A stretch of 64,000 nucleotides of DNA from DASPWW01 sp963841715 (GCA_963841715.1 CAWJDP010000002.1:186001-250000), one strand, 5' to 3'. Positions 10,432 to 20,058 are shown, counted from the first letter of the stretch. Numbers and translations: made by a program. The notes: a model not told the origin generated them from the letters alone.

Positions 10432-11754
10432 ATGGGCGAGAGGGAGCCAATCGGCGTGATCGGCGTCGGATGGGTTGGCCTGGTCACGGCGAGCTGCTTC
10501 GCCGAGCTCGGCAACCCGGTCCACGCGCTCGACATCGATGTCGACAAGATCGAGTCGCTGCGCCGGGGCGAGGCCCCGATGCACGAGCCTCAGATCGACG
10601 AGCTCGTGGCGCGCAACGCCGAGCGCCTCAACTTCACGACCGAGATCGGCCAAGTCCTCGGAGCGGCGCGGCTCCTGTTCGTGTGCGTCGACACCCCGCC
10701 GACCTACTCCGGCGACGCCGACCTCTCGCGCGTCCAGGCGGTGGTCTCCCAGCTCAGCGCGGACAACGAGTACGCGGTGGTGATGAAGAGCACCGTGCCG
10801 GTCGGCACGGGCGCGTCGATCCGGCGCGAGCTTCCCGGCCTCTCCTACGTCTCCTGCCCCGAGTTCCTGCGCGAGGGAACCGCGGTCGAGGACTTCATGC
10901 ATCCAGACCGCGTCGTGATCGGCGCCGATCCCGGCGACGAGTGGGCTGCGGACGCCGTCGGCGCCGCGTACGAGCCGCTCGGCGCCGAGACGGTTCGCAC
11001 CGACGTCGCCAGCGCGGAGATGATCAAGCTCGCCTCGAACGCGTTCCTCGCAACGAAGATCTCGTTCATCAACGAGATCGCGAACGTGTGCGAGGAGCTC
11101 GACGCCGACGTCGCCGAGGTCTCGCGTGGGATGGGCCTCGACGAGCGCATCGGCTCGAGCTTCCTGCGCCCGGGAATCGGCTACGGCGGATCGTGCTTCC
11201 CCAAGGACGTCTCGGCGCTGAAGCAGCTCGCGGGGAACTCCGGCTATCACTTCCAGCTCTTGACCTCGGTGATCGAGGTCAACGAGCTCCAGAAGCGGCG
11301 GGTGATCGGGAAGCTGACGAAGCACCTCGGCTCGCTCGTCGGGCGCAAGGTCGCGCTGCTCGGGTTCGCGTTCAAGCCCGACACCGACGACATGCGCGAG
11401 GCGTCGAGCCTCGTCCTCGCCTCGCGACTCCAGGGCGAGGGGGCGGCCGTCAGCGGCTACGACCCCGTCGCCGAGGGGGTCGCGCGCGAGATGCTGCCGA
11501 GCGTTGAGTTCTGCGATTCCCCCGAGGACGCCCTCGAGGGCGTCGACGCGGCCGTCCTCGTAACCGAATGGCCCGAGTTCGCCGAGCTCGACTGGGTCGC
11601 GTTGCGGGAGCGGATGGCGAACCCGCTCGTGATCGACGGACGCAACTTCCTCGACGCGGACGCGTTGCGCCGCGCCGGGTTCACCTATGAGGGGATCGGG
11701 CGTGCCAGCAACGTGGGTGGGGGAGCCGGGGCCGGGGCCGGAGCCAGCGGGTAG
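10432..11754 (+). CDS. UDP-glucose 6-dehydrogenase
   Basis: Enzyme of 440 residues that oxidises UDP-glucose (or a related UDP/GDP sugar) to the uronic acid with two NAD+. The N-terminal Rossmann motif is GVIGVGWVGL. The catalytic cysteine is Cys255 in GIGYGGSCFPKD. Conserved SCPEFLREGTA and LGFAFKPDTDDMREA segments are present. The last residues are a Gly/Ala run (GGGAGAGAGASG) of low complexity. It ends five bases before a sugar nucleotidyltransferase and sits among LCP and hexose-phosphate genes, which supports a role in surface polysaccharide precursors. UDP- versus GDP-sugar preference is inferred from the family, not proven. Confidence 0.9.
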   Translation: MGEREPIGVIGVGWVGLVTASCFAELGNPVHALDIDVDKIESLRRGEAPMHEPQIDELVARNAERLNFTTEIGQVLGAARLLFVCVDTPPTYSGDADLSRVQAVVSQLSADNEYAVVMKSTVPVGTGASIRRELPGLSYVSCPEFLREGTAVEDFMHPDRVVIGADPGDEWAADAVGAAYEPLGAETVRTDVASAEMIKLASNAFLATKISFINEIANVCEELDADVAEVSRGMGLDERIGSSFLRPGIGYGGSCFPKDVSALKQLAGNSGYHFQLLTSVIEVNELQKRRVIGKLTKHLGSLVGRKVALLGFAFKPDTDDMREASSLVLASRLQGEGAAVSGYDPVAEGVAREMLPSVEFCDSPEDALEGVDAAVLVTEWPEFAELDWVALRERMANPLVIDGRNFLDADALRRAGFTYEGIGRASNVGGGAGAGAGASG

Positions 11755-11759
11755 GGCGG

Positions 11760-12848
11760 ATGCAGGCCCTGATCCTGGCCGGCGGCGAGGGCACGCGCCT
11801 GCGCCCGCTGACGCTTACCCTCCCGAAGCCGGTGATCCCGCTCGTCGATCGGCCGTTCATCCGCTACATGGTCGACTGGCTCGCCCGTCACGGCGTCGAC
11901 GACGTCGTCCTTGCGTGCGGGTTTCTCGCCGCCGGAGTCCGTGACGTGCTCGGCGAGGGCGGCGACGGCGGCCCACGCCTGCGCTACGTCGAGGAGCCCG
12001 ACGCGCGGGGGACGGCGGGGGCGATCAAGTTCGCCGAGCGCTTCCTCGATGAGCGCTTCCTCGTCCTCAACGGCGACGTGCTCACCGACCTCGACCTCGG
12101 CGAGCTGATCCGCCAGCACGACGAGCGCGAGGCCGAGGTGACGATCGCTCTCTACCCGGTCGCGGACCCCTCCGCCTACGGCCTCGTCCGCCGCCGCGAC
12201 GACGGCGAGATCGTCGAGTTCCTCGAGAAGCCCGATCCGGAGCAGATCGACACCGACGAGATCAACGCCGGCGCCTACGTGCTCGAGCGCTCGGTGCTCG
12301 ATCTGATCCCCGCGGAGCGCGAGGTGTCGATTGAGCGCGAGGTGTTCCCGAAGCTCGTCGGCAACGGTCTCTACGGCCGCCGCCTCGACGGCTACTGGAT
12401 GGACATCGGCACCCCCGAGCGCTATCTGTGCGCGACCTACGACATCCTCGAGCGGACCGTCGAGACCGACGCGGGGGACCGCCTCGACGGCAGGGGGATG
12501 CTGATCGAGGACGAGGTCGAGCTCGATGACGCCGCGGAGCTGCTTCCACCCGCCGCGCTCGAGGCCCGCGCCAGCGTCGGCTCGGGGGCGACCGTCGGCC
12601 CGCTCGCCGTCCTCAGCCACGGCTGCTCGGTCGCCGACCGCGCCACCGTCGAGCGCTCCGCCGTGCATCGCGGCTGTCGCGTCGCCGCGGGGGCGCGCGT
12701 CACCGAGGCGATCCTCGCCGCCGGAGTCGAGGTCGGCGAGGGCGCCCTCGTCCCGGCCGGCGCCGTGATCGGCGAGGGCGCGCGGATCGGGCCCGGCGCC
12801 GAGCTCGAGCCCGAGGCGCGGGTCGAGCCGGGCGCGGAGGTCAACTGA
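11760..12848 (+). CDS. Sugar-1-phosphate nucleotidyltransferase (mannose-1-phosphate guanylyltransferase-like)
   Basis: Residues 1-235 form the nucleotidyltransferase domain. It has the pyrophosphorylase loop LAGGEGTRLRPLT, the substrate Lys in LPKPVIPL, the metal-binding Asp in FLVLNGDVLTD, and the EFLEKPD and GYWMDIGTPE motifs. Residues from about 270 to 362 are a run of hexapeptide-like repeats (left-handed beta helix) rich in V/I-G-A-G units. This layout matches actinobacterial GDP-mannose and glucose-1-phosphate enzymes. The base it transfers is not certain. It lies one base from the isomerase gene, forming a mannose/glucose activation unit. Confidence 0.87.
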   Translation: MQALILAGGEGTRLRPLTLTLPKPVIPLVDRPFIRYMVDWLARHGVDDVVLACGFLAAGVRDVLGEGGDGGPRLRYVEEPDARGTAGAIKFAERFLDERFLVLNGDVLTDLDLGELIRQHDEREAEVTIALYPVADPSAYGLVRRRDDGEIVEFLEKPDPEQIDTDEINAGAYVLERSVLDLIPAEREVSIEREVFPKLVGNGLYGRRLDGYWMDIGTPERYLCATYDILERTVETDAGDRLDGRGMLIEDEVELDDAAELLPPAALEARASVGSGATVGPLAVLSHGCSVADRATVERSAVHRGCRVAAGARVTEAILAAGVEVGEGALVPAGAVIGEGARIGPGAELEPEARVEPGAEVN

Positions 12849-12849
12849 G

Positions 12850-13884
12850 ATGAGCGACGGCGGCGACGCGATCGAGAGGCTGCGCGAGCTCGACTCAGGC
12901 AACCAGCTCGATGCCGTGCTCGCGATCCCGGACCACCTTCGGGATGCGCTGTGGCGGGTCGAGTCCGCCGACCTCGATGAGTCAAAGGCCTCGAACCTGC
13001 TTGTCTGCGGGATGGGCGGCTCGGCGATCGGGGGGGACCTCGCCGCCGCGGCGCTCGGCGACCGGCTGACGCTGCGGATGGAGACGGTGCGCGAGTACGG
13101 AGTCCCGGCCTGGACCCGGCCCGAAGCCGCCGTGCTGTGCTCGAGCTACTCCGGCGACACCGAGGAGACACTCGCCTGCTACGCGGCCGCGGAGGCGGTC
13201 GGCGCGCGGCGGATCGTCGCGACGACGGGCGGCGGGCTCGCCGACGGCGCGCGGCGCGACGGCGTCCCGGTGATCGGCCTTCCCGGCAGCCTCCCGAAGC
13301 CCCGCGCCGCGGTCGCCTACATGTTCACCGTCGCGGCCGAGGTCGCGGCGCTGTGCGGCGTCGCCGAGGGGATCCGGACCGAGATCGACAGCGCCGCCGC
13401 GCATCTCGAGGGCGCCGCCGGCAGGATCGGCGAGCGCGCGGTCGAGATCGCGCGCGAGCTCGACGGGACGACGCCGCTCGTATACGGGAGCGATCTCACC
13501 GCGCCGGTCGCATACCGGTGGAAGTGCGAGCTGAACGAGAACGCGAAGACCCCGGCGTTCGCCAACCGGATGCCCGAGCTCGACCACAACGAGATCGTCG
13601 GCTGGGAGGGGTCGTCGGGAAGCGGGTTCAGCGCCGTCCTGCTCGAGGACGCGGACCAGCACCCGCGCGAGCGAGAGCGCTTCGAGCTCACCGCGAGGCT
13701 CATCGAGCCACACGCCGAGAGCGTGATCCGGCTCGAGACCGAGGGCGAGACGCGCACCGAGCGGATGCTGTGGACGGTGATGCTCGGCGATCTCGTCTCG
13801 CTCCACGCGGCCGCGCTCCGCGGCGTCGATCCCGACCCGATCGAGTCGATCGACCGGCTGAAGCGCGAGATGGGCGGGACGTGA
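12850..13884 (+). CDS. Bifunctional phosphoglucose/phosphomannose isomerase (SIS domain)
   Basis: Protein of 344 residues with two SIS-type sugar isomerase halves. The first shows the phosphate-binding loop (VCGMGGSAIGGDL) and the serine-rich motif CSSYSGDTEETL. The second has the family's catalytic Glu/His region (KCELNENAKTPAFANRMPELDHNEIVGW). This small PGI/PMI type interconverts fructose-6-phosphate with glucose- and mannose-6-phosphate, feeding the neighbouring nucleotidyltransferase. The start ATG is one base after the previous stop, and its own stop overlaps the GTG of the ABC ATPase. Confidence 0.88.
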   Translation: MSDGGDAIERLRELDSGNQLDAVLAIPDHLRDALWRVESADLDESKASNLLVCGMGGSAIGGDLAAAALGDRLTLRMETVREYGVPAWTRPEAAVLCSSYSGDTEETLACYAAAEAVGARRIVATTGGGLADGARRDGVPVIGLPGSLPKPRAAVAYMFTVAAEVAALCGVAEGIRTEIDSAAAHLEGAAGRIGERAVEIARELDGTTPLVYGSDLTAPVAYRWKCELNENAKTPAFANRMPELDHNEIVGWEGSSGSGFSAVLLEDADQHPRERERFELTARLIEPHAESVIRLETEGETRTERMLWTVMLGDLVSLHAAALRGVDPDPIESIDRLKREMGGT

Positions 13885-14636
13885 GCCCGGCGCGCCGCGG
13901 TCCGAGGCCCGCGATCGAGGCGCGCGGGCTGACAAAGGTCTACGGCGAGGGCGAGACCGCGGTCCATGCCCTCGACGGCGTCGATCTCGCGCTGCGGCAC
14001 GGCGAGATGGTCGCGATCATGGGCCCGTCCGGGTCGGGCAAGAGCACGCTCCTGCACCTGCTCGGCGCGCTCGACACTCCGAGCGACGGGATTGTGAAGG
14101 TCGGTGCCCGCCGCTTCGACAACCTCACCGACGCGGAGCTCACGGTGCTGCGCCGCGACTCGATCGGGTTCGTGTTCCAGTTCTTCAACCTGCTGCCGGC
14201 GCTGACCGCGGAGGAGAACGTGCTGCTGCCGGCGCTGATCGCCGGCACCGCGACCGAGCGCGTCCGCCGGCGCGCGCTGACACTGCTCGACCGCGTCGGG
14301 CTCGCGGACCGCGCCAAGCATCTCCCGTCGGAGCTGTCGGGGGGCGAGCAGCAGCGCGTCTCGATTGCGCGGGCGCTGTTGATGAAGCCGAAGCTCGTGC
14401 TCGCGGACGAGCCGACCGGGAATCTCGACACGAAGTCGAGCGCCGAGGTGCTGAAGCTCCTGCGCGGGCTCAATCGCTCCGAGAAGCAGACGATCCTGCT
14501 CGTCACCCACGATCCCGCGACGGCGGCGATGGCGCGGCGGATCGTGTTCCTGCGCGACGGCATCGTCGCGGGCGAGGTGCGCGGCGGCTCCGCGAAGCGG
14601 ATCGGCGACGCGGTCGCGCGTCTCGACGGCCGCTGA
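13881..14636 (+). CDS. ABC transporter ATP-binding protein (LolD/MacB type)
   Basis: ATPase of 251 residues. Walker A is GPSGSGKS, the Q-loop is in FVFQFFNLLPALT, the signature is LSGGEQQRVSIARAL, Walker B is LVLADEPTGNLD, and the H-loop is VTHD. The FNLLPALTAEEN segment is typical of the MacB/LolD/FtsE group that works with FtsX-like permeases. Start GTG 13881 overlaps the isomerase stop by four bases; the frame is open far upstream but only inside that gene. The partner permease follows directly, so the pair is one exporter or mechanotransmission unit. Confidence 0.9.
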   Translation: MSPARRGPRPAIEARGLTKVYGEGETAVHALDGVDLALRHGEMVAIMGPSGSGKSTLLHLLGALDTPSDGIVKVGARRFDNLTDAELTVLRRDSIGFVFQFFNLLPALTAEENVLLPALIAGTATERVRRRALTLLDRVGLADRAKHLPSELSGGEQQRVSIARALLMKPKLVLADEPTGNLDTKSSAEVLKLLRGLNRSEKQTILLVTHDPATAAMARRIVFLRDGIVAGEVRGGSAKRIGDAVARLDGR

Positions 14637-14697
14637 TGCGCAGATGCCGACCCAAGCCCCGCCGCACCGGACGCGAAGCGGAGGATGCGGCGGGCAT

Positions 14698-17268
14698 ATG
14701 AGGAGCTTTGGCTCGCTTGCCTTCCGCCAGCTGCGGGCGCGGCGGGCCCGGGCGCTCCTGACCGCGGCCGGGATCGTGCTCGGGGTCGCGATGGTGTTCG
14801 GCGTGCTGCTGCTCGCGGTGACGATCCAACGCACCTTCACCGACCTCTTCAACTCGGTCTACGGGAAGACCGACCTCGTCGTCTCCGGGACCGACCAGGC
14901 GGGGCTGCCGCACTCGACGCTGAGCCGGGTCCGGCACACGCCCGACGTCGCCGAGGCGCAGGGGATCGTCACCGGGGTCTTCAACTTCGTCGACCGCTCG
15001 GGCCAGGCGGGCACGTCTGGATCCGACCAGCTCCACGTTTCGGGCGAGAACCCGCAGACGCGCAAGCTGACCGACTCCCAACTCGTCGACGGCCGGGTTG
15101 CGCGCCGCGGCAGCGAGATCGCGGTCCAGCGCAGCTGGGCCGACGCCCACGACCTCGGCGTCGGCGATCGCGTCCGGCTCGCGACGCCGGCGGGGATCGC
15201 ACGGTTGCGGATCGTCGGCCTGTTCCAGTTCTCGACCGGGCTCGACTTCGGCGGGCAGGGGTTCGCGACGATGCCGGCCCCGAAGGCGCGGGCGCTGCTT
15301 GACCGGCCGCACGCGTTCGACGAGGTCGATCTCGTGACGAGCGGAGGCCGCGACACGATCGCGGCCGTCCGCCACCGGCTCAGGGACCGCCTCGGATCGG
15401 GAACCAAGGTGGAGACCCCGCAGGCGAAGAGCGATCAGGTCGAGGCGCAGCTCCAGGGCTTCAACGCGATCCTCTACTTCTTCGCCGCGATGGCGCTGTT
15501 CGTCGGCGGCTTCCTGATCTTCAACTCGTTCAACATGACCGTGCTCCAGCGGATGCGCGAGATCGGGATGGTGCGGACGCTCGGGGCGACGCGGGGGATG
15601 GTCGTGCGCTCGGTGCTGACCGAGGCGGCGCTGCTCGGCCTCGTCGGGACGGCGCTCGGGATCGGGCTCGGCGTCCTGCTCGCGCGTGGGCTCGTGCTGC
15701 TGATGCGCGATGGGCTCGACTTCCCGGTCGGAGGCCTTGCGTTCACGTGGCTGGCGCCGATCGCGGCGGTCGCCGTCGGCCTCGCGACGGCGACGGTCGG
15801 AGCGCTCTATCCGGCTCGGCGCGCGGGTCGGATTCCGCCGATCCGGGCGATTCTCGGCAGCGAGGAGATCCGGTCGCGGCCGCGACCCCGCCGCGCGGTC
15901 ATCGGCCTCGCCCTGATCGTCGCCGGGCTCGGGGGTGCGTTCTGGCTCGGGGCCGCGGATCAGACGACGACGCTTGTCGCCGCGGCGGGGATGCTCGGCA
16001 CGATCGCGATCTTCTTCGGGATCGCGATGATCGCGCCGCTCGTTGTCACGCCGATGGTGCGCGCGATCTCGTGGCCGCTGCGGAAGCTGTTCCCGGTCGA
16101 GGGGCGGATCGCGGCGGAGTCGGCGCGCGCCGACCCGTCGCGCACGGCGGCGACCGCGACGGGCCTGATGATCGGCCTCGCGCTGGTGATCGCGGTGAAC
16201 AGCCTCGGGGCGAGCTTCCTGAGCTCGATCTCGGACGAGTTCGACCGCGACTTCGCGCGCGACCTGACCGTGCAGCCGACCGGGTTCGCGCCCGGGCAGG
16301 GCCCGCAGCAGACGATCTCGAACGGGCTCCGCGGCCGGCTGGCGAAGATCCCCCAGGCGAAGGTCGTCGCCCGCGAGCGGATCGTGTACACGCCCGACCT
16401 CCCCGGCCCGAAGGGAGCGCGGAAGTCGGACGGGCTGCTGTTCGGGTTCGATCCGCGCCAGTACGAGCAGGTCGACGAGACCGACATCCACGGCCCCCCG
16501 CGCGCCGAGGTCTTCCGGCGGATGGAGCACGGCGAGGTCACGGTCGGCAAGGGCCAGGCCGACGAGGCGGGGGTGCACGTCGGCGATCACATCGTCCTCA
16601 ACGGCCCCGGCGGGCGGCGGTCGGCGCGGGTCGCGGGGATCGTCGACACCGTCGTCTTCGGCGGCCAGACGGTGGCGATGTCGACGAAGACGATGAAGGA
16701 CATCTTCGGCGTCAGCCAGGACTCCGACCTCGCCCTGAAGGCCGACTCGGCGGCCGACCGCCCGGTCCTGCGGCGAAAGGTCGACCACATCGTCGGCCGC
16801 AACTACCCGAACCTCTCGGTGCTCTCGAACGACGAGCTGAAGTCGAACGTCGAGGACCAGGTCAACAAGCAGTTCGGGATCTTCTACGCGATCGTCGGCG
16901 TCGCGATCTTCGCGAGCCTGTTCGGGATCGTGAACACGCTCTCGATGTCGGTGCTCGAGCGGACGCGCGAGATCGGCATCCTCCGCGCCGTGGGCTCGAC
17001 GCGGTGGCAGGTTCGCCGCCAGGTCGCCGACGAGAGCCTGATGATCGGCCTGATCGGCGCGCTGCTCGGGATCGCGGTCGGGGCGGTGCTGGGGTGGGCG
17101 TTCCTGCGCGGCCTCTCGGCCGGGATCCCCGGGGTCGAGTACCAGCCGCCGCTGGCGACGATGGTCTTCGTCGCGATCGCCGGGATCGTGCTCGGCTTGA
17201 TCGCGTCGATCCTGCCCGCGCAGCGCGCCGCGCGGCTGGACGTGATCGAGGCGCTGAGCTACGAGTAG
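14698..17268 (+). CDS. ABC transporter permease, duplicated FtsX/MacB fold
   Basis: Membrane protein of 856 residues with two FtsX modules. It has an N-terminal helix (ALLTAAGIVLGVAMVFGVLLLAV), a large extracytoplasmic domain, three helices around residues 260-390, a second helix near 400-455, a second soluble domain, and three closing helices. Motifs typical of the fold are RMREIGMVRTLGAT and, in the second copy, RTREIGILRAVGSTRWQ. I chose ATG 14698, where the usual RSFGSLAFRQLRARRAR opening begins, with GGAGG about 12 bases upstream. In-frame ATGs at 14644 and 14685 are possible. The cargo is unknown. Confidence 0.88.
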   Translation: MRSFGSLAFRQLRARRARALLTAAGIVLGVAMVFGVLLLAVTIQRTFTDLFNSVYGKTDLVVSGTDQAGLPHSTLSRVRHTPDVAEAQGIVTGVFNFVDRSGQAGTSGSDQLHVSGENPQTRKLTDSQLVDGRVARRGSEIAVQRSWADAHDLGVGDRVRLATPAGIARLRIVGLFQFSTGLDFGGQGFATMPAPKARALLDRPHAFDEVDLVTSGGRDTIAAVRHRLRDRLGSGTKVETPQAKSDQVEAQLQGFNAILYFFAAMALFVGGFLIFNSFNMTVLQRMREIGMVRTLGATRGMVVRSVLTEAALLGLVGTALGIGLGVLLARGLVLLMRDGLDFPVGGLAFTWLAPIAAVAVGLATATVGALYPARRAGRIPPIRAILGSEEIRSRPRPRRAVIGLALIVAGLGGAFWLGAADQTTTLVAAAGMLGTIAIFFGIAMIAPLVVTPMVRAISWPLRKLFPVEGRIAAESARADPSRTAATATGLMIGLALVIAVNSLGASFLSSISDEFDRDFARDLTVQPTGFAPGQGPQQTISNGLRGRLAKIPQAKVVARERIVYTPDLPGPKGARKSDGLLFGFDPRQYEQVDETDIHGPPRAEVFRRMEHGEVTVGKGQADEAGVHVGDHIVLNGPGGRRSARVAGIVDTVVFGGQTVAMSTKTMKDIFGVSQDSDLALKADSAADRPVLRRKVDHIVGRNYPNLSVLSNDELKSNVEDQVNKQFGIFYAIVGVAIFASLFGIVNTLSMSVLERTREIGILRAVGSTRWQVRRQVADESLMIGLIGALLGIAVGAVLGWAFLRGLSAGIPGVEYQPPLATMVFVAIAGIVLGLIASILPAQRAARLDVIEALSYE

Positions 17269-17349
17269 CGTCGTGAGTACGGACGTCCGCGGAGCGCCGC
17301 CTTCTCTATCCTTCGGCGCCGCCCCCCGAGCTAGACGAAAGGGAAGCGC

Positions 17350-18621
17350 TTGGCAACCGCCGCGAAGAACTACGACATCGCCGACATCGGCCTCGCCCCC
17401 GAGGGGGTGCGGAGGATCGAGTGGGCCGATCGCCACATGCCGGTGCTCGCCCAGATCCGCGATCGCTTCGAGAGCGAGCGGCCGCTCGACGGGATCACGC
17501 TCGCCTGCTGCCTCCACGTCACGACCGAGACCGCGAACCTCGCCCGGGCACTGCTCGCGGGCGGCGCCGACGTCGTGCTGTGCGCGTCGAACCCGCTCTC
17601 GACCCAGGATGACGTTGCGGCGGCGCTCGTCGACCGCTACGGGGCCGAGGTCTACGCGATCAACGCCGAGGACAACGACACCTACTACTCGCACATCCAT
17701 ACGGCCGTCGACCGCCATCCGCAGATCACGATGGACGACGGCGCCGACGTCGTCGGCGTGCTCCACGGCGAGCGCTCGGAGCAGCTCTCCGAGCTGCTCG
17801 GCGGGACCGAGGAGACGACGACCGGCGTGATCCGGCTGAAGGCGCTCGAGCGCGAGGGAAAGCTCGGATATCCGATCGTCGCCGTCAACGACGCGAACAC
17901 CAAGCACTTCTTCGACAACCGCTACGGGACCGGACAGTCGACGCTCGACGGCGTGATCCGGGCGACGAACGTGCTGATCGCGGGGATGACCGTCGTCGTG
18001 ATCGGCTACGGCTGGTGCGGGAAGGGCGTCGCGATGCGCGCCAAGGGCCACGGCGCGAATGTGATCGTGTGCGAGGTCGACCCGCTGCGCGCGCTCGAGG
18101 CGCTGATGGACGGCCACCAGGTGATGCCGGCCGTGAAGGCGGCGGAGGTCGGCGACGTGTTCATCTCCGTCACCGGCGACCGCGACGCGATCTCCGGCCC
18201 GATGTTCGAGGTCATGAAGTCAGGAGCGATCGTCTGCAACTCGGGCCACTTCGACGTCGAGGTCAACAAGGGCGAGCTCGACGCGATTACCGAGGAGAAG
18301 TTCGAGACGCGGCCGTTCGTCGAGGGCCACCGGACGAAGGACGGGCGCGAGATCTTCCTGCTCGCCGACGGCCGCCTCGTCAACCTCGCCGCCGCCGAGG
18401 GCCACCCCGCGGCGGTGATGGACATGAGCTTCGCGAACCAAGCGCTGGCCGCCGAGTTCATGGTCACCAAGCACTCCTACCTCGACAAGCGCGTGTACCC
18501 GGTCCCCGAGCAGATCGACCAGGAGATCGCGCGGCTGAAGCTCGCCTCGCGCGGGGTCGAGATCGACGAGCTGACCGACAAGCAGCGCGAGTACCTCTCG
18601 TCCTGGGACCAAGGGACCTGA
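17350..18621 (+). CDS. ahcY: Adenosylhomocysteinase
   Basis: NAD-dependent enzyme that splits S-adenosylhomocysteine into adenosine and homocysteine, clearing the product of methyl transfer. Conserved stretches include CCLHVTTETANLARAL, the active-site NDANTKHFFDNRYGTGQS, the NAD-binding GYGWCGKGVA and the AVMDMSFANQALA region. At 423 residues it is the short form seen in archaea and some bacteria, lacking the insertion of the 460-490 residue enzymes. The start is TTG 17350 with AAAGGGAAG just upstream. I looked for an SAH riboswitch in 17269-17349 and did not find its conserved elements. Confidence 0.95.
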   Translation: MATAAKNYDIADIGLAPEGVRRIEWADRHMPVLAQIRDRFESERPLDGITLACCLHVTTETANLARALLAGGADVVLCASNPLSTQDDVAAALVDRYGAEVYAINAEDNDTYYSHIHTAVDRHPQITMDDGADVVGVLHGERSEQLSELLGGTEETTTGVIRLKALEREGKLGYPIVAVNDANTKHFFDNRYGTGQSTLDGVIRATNVLIAGMTVVVIGYGWCGKGVAMRAKGHGANVIVCEVDPLRALEALMDGHQVMPAVKAAEVGDVFISVTGDRDAISGPMFEVMKSGAIVCNSGHFDVEVNKGELDAITEEKFETRPFVEGHRTKDGREIFLLADGRLVNLAAAEGHPAAVMDMSFANQALAAEFMVTKHSYLDKRVYPVPEQIDQEIARLKLASRGVEIDELTDKQREYLSSWDQGT

Positions 18622-18652
18622 GTCAAACGCCGCGTCCTCTGCTGCGACCGGG

Positions 18653-18667
18653 CGCGGCTTGGCCGCG
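18653..18667 (+). terminator. Hairpin after ahcY
   Basis: A perfect 6-bp stem (CGCGGC / GCCGCG) with a 3-base loop lies 31 bases after the ahcY stop. No T-run follows, so it is only a possible terminator. Confidence 0.35.
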
Positions 18668-18692
18668 GTAGTACGACGGGGGGCGGCGGTAT

Positions 18693-19649
18693 ATGAGGGC
18701 GATGGTTCTCGCAGCGGGCTTGGGTACGCGGCTTCGCCCGATCACGTACGAGTTGCCGAAGCCGCTCGTGCCGGTGCTCGACCGGCCGGTGATGGAGCAC
18801 ATCCTCGAGCTCATCGCCAAGCACGGCTTCGAGGAGGCGATCACCAACCTCTCCCATCTTCCCGAGCAGATCCGGAACCGCTTCGGCGACGGATCGGGGC
18901 TCGGCATCAGTCTCTCGTACAGCGTCGAGGAGGAGCTGCTCGGAACCGCCGGCGGAGTGCGCAACGTCTCCGAGTTCTTCGGCGACGAGGCGTTCGCAAT
19001 CATCTCCGGCGACGCGCTCACCGACGTCGACCTCTCCGCGATGCGCGCCGCCCACGAGGCAAACGGCGGGATCGCGACGCTGGCGCTGAAGCCTGTCCCC
19101 GACCCGCGCGAGTACGGCGTCGTCATCCTTGGGGACGACGGACGGATCCAGGGGTTCCAGGAGAAGCCCGCGCCGGGCGAGGAGCTCTCCGATCTCGCCA
19201 ACTGCGGGATCTACATGTTCCAGCCCGAGATCTTCGACTACTTCCCCGAGACCGCGTTCGTCGACTGGGCGACCGACGTGTTTCCCGTCCTGCTCGACAA
19301 CGACGTCCCGTTCCACGGCCACGGGATCGATGCGTACTGGAACGACGTCGGCTCGATCGAGGAGTATCGGCAGAGCAACTTCGACGCCCTCGCCGGCGAG
19401 GTCAAGCTGACCCCGGGCGAGCACGACGACGACGCGATCCCCGCCGACGCGGAGGTGGAGGGGGACGTGTTCGTCGGCGCTGGGGCAGATATCGGCGCGG
19501 TGACGAGGCTGGCCGGCCCACTCGTCATCGGGCGCGAGGCTCGCGTCGGGAAGGGCTCGCAGCTGAAGGAGTCGGTGCTCCTGCCCGGGACCGAGATCGC
19601 TGCCGGGACAATGCTGATGCGGGCCGTCGCGGGGACCCGCCCGGCCTGA
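18693..19649 (+). CDS. Sugar-1-phosphate nucleotidyltransferase
   Basis: Second nucleotidyltransferase of the window, 318 residues. It has the signature loop LAAGLGTRLRPIT, LPKPLVPVLDRP, the metal-binding FAIISGDALTD, and the GFQEKPAPGEE and YWNDVGSIEEY motifs. A short run of hexapeptide-like repeats follows residue 245 (DVFVGAGADIGAVTRLAGPLVIG). It resembles actinobacterial mannose-1-phosphate guanylyltransferases and glucose-1-phosphate thymidylyltransferases equally well, so the substrate is left open. It stands alone, 71 bases after ahcY. Confidence 0.85.
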   Translation: MRAMVLAAGLGTRLRPITYELPKPLVPVLDRPVMEHILELIAKHGFEEAITNLSHLPEQIRNRFGDGSGLGISLSYSVEEELLGTAGGVRNVSEFFGDEAFAIISGDALTDVDLSAMRAAHEANGGIATLALKPVPDPREYGVVILGDDGRIQGFQEKPAPGEELSDLANCGIYMFQPEIFDYFPETAFVDWATDVFPVLLDNDVPFHGHGIDAYWNDVGSIEEYRQSNFDALAGEVKLTPGEHDDDAIPADAEVEGDVFVGAGADIGAVTRLAGPLVIGREARVGKGSQLKESVLLPGTEIAAGTMLMRAVAGTRPA

Positions 19650-19702
19650 GGCGCGGAGGCGCTCCCTCCGAGGCGGCGGCGGGCGACTCGGCCGTCCACT
19701 TG

Positions 19703-19708
19703 TAGGGT
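19703..19708 (+). promoter_or_regulatory. -10 box of a probable leaderless transcript
   Basis: TAGGGT ends 8 bases before ATG 19717, and that ATG has no Shine-Dalgarno sequence in front. The spacing predicts a message that starts at or next to the start codon. No clear -35 is seen. Confidence 0.45.
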
Positions 19709-19716
19709 GTTCCGCG

Positions 19717-20058
19717 ATGGCACCCGAGGCCGAACGCGAGAGCACCCCGCGCGTCGAGCTGCTGTGGTGGCGCGGCTGTCCGTCGTGGCGGGACGCGCGC
19801 GCCCAACTTGCGGAGGCGATGCGGGCGGCGGGACTCGATCCCGACAGCCTCGAGAGCCGCGAGCTGACCACGGAGGCCGCCGCGCGGGACGAGGGGTTCG
19901 CGGGATCGCCGACGATCAGGGTCGACGGCCGCGACGTCCAGGCTTCGGGTGATCAGCCGGCCGCGCTCACGTGCCGCGTCTATCGGTTGCGCGACGGCCG
20001 CCCGTCGCCGCTGCCCGACCCCGACGACCTCCGCGAGGCGCTCGAGGCGGCGCGATGA
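19717..20058 (+). CDS. Small thioredoxin-fold-like protein
   Basis: Protein of 113 residues. It opens with a strand followed by WWRGCPSW, has a central helix, and then GSPTIRVDGRDV, which is the usual cis-Pro segment of thioredoxin-like folds (here SPT). A second cysteine comes later (LTCRVYR). The layout resembles small actinobacterial thioredoxin-like proteins of unknown role. Only one Cys stands at the active-site turn, so it would not be a classical CxxC reductase. It overlaps the next gene by four bases, so the two are probably cotranslated. Confidence 0.65.
   Translation: MAPEAERESTPRVELLWWRGCPSWRDARAQLAEAMRAAGLDPDSLESRELTTEAAARDEGFAGSPTIRVDGRDVQASGDQPAALTCRVYRLRDGRPSPLPDPDDLREALEAAR

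Noticed and set aside
17269..17349. SAH riboswitch upstream of ahcY
   Set aside because: A GCGGAGCGCCGCC stretch recalls the start of the motif, but the conserved CAGGCUCG segment and the pseudoknot partner are absent.
14503..18117. Minus-strand open frame of about 1,200 codons
   Set aside because: It is antisense to the ABC permease and ahcY, both well supported, and shows only low-complexity Arg/Asp/Pro sequence.
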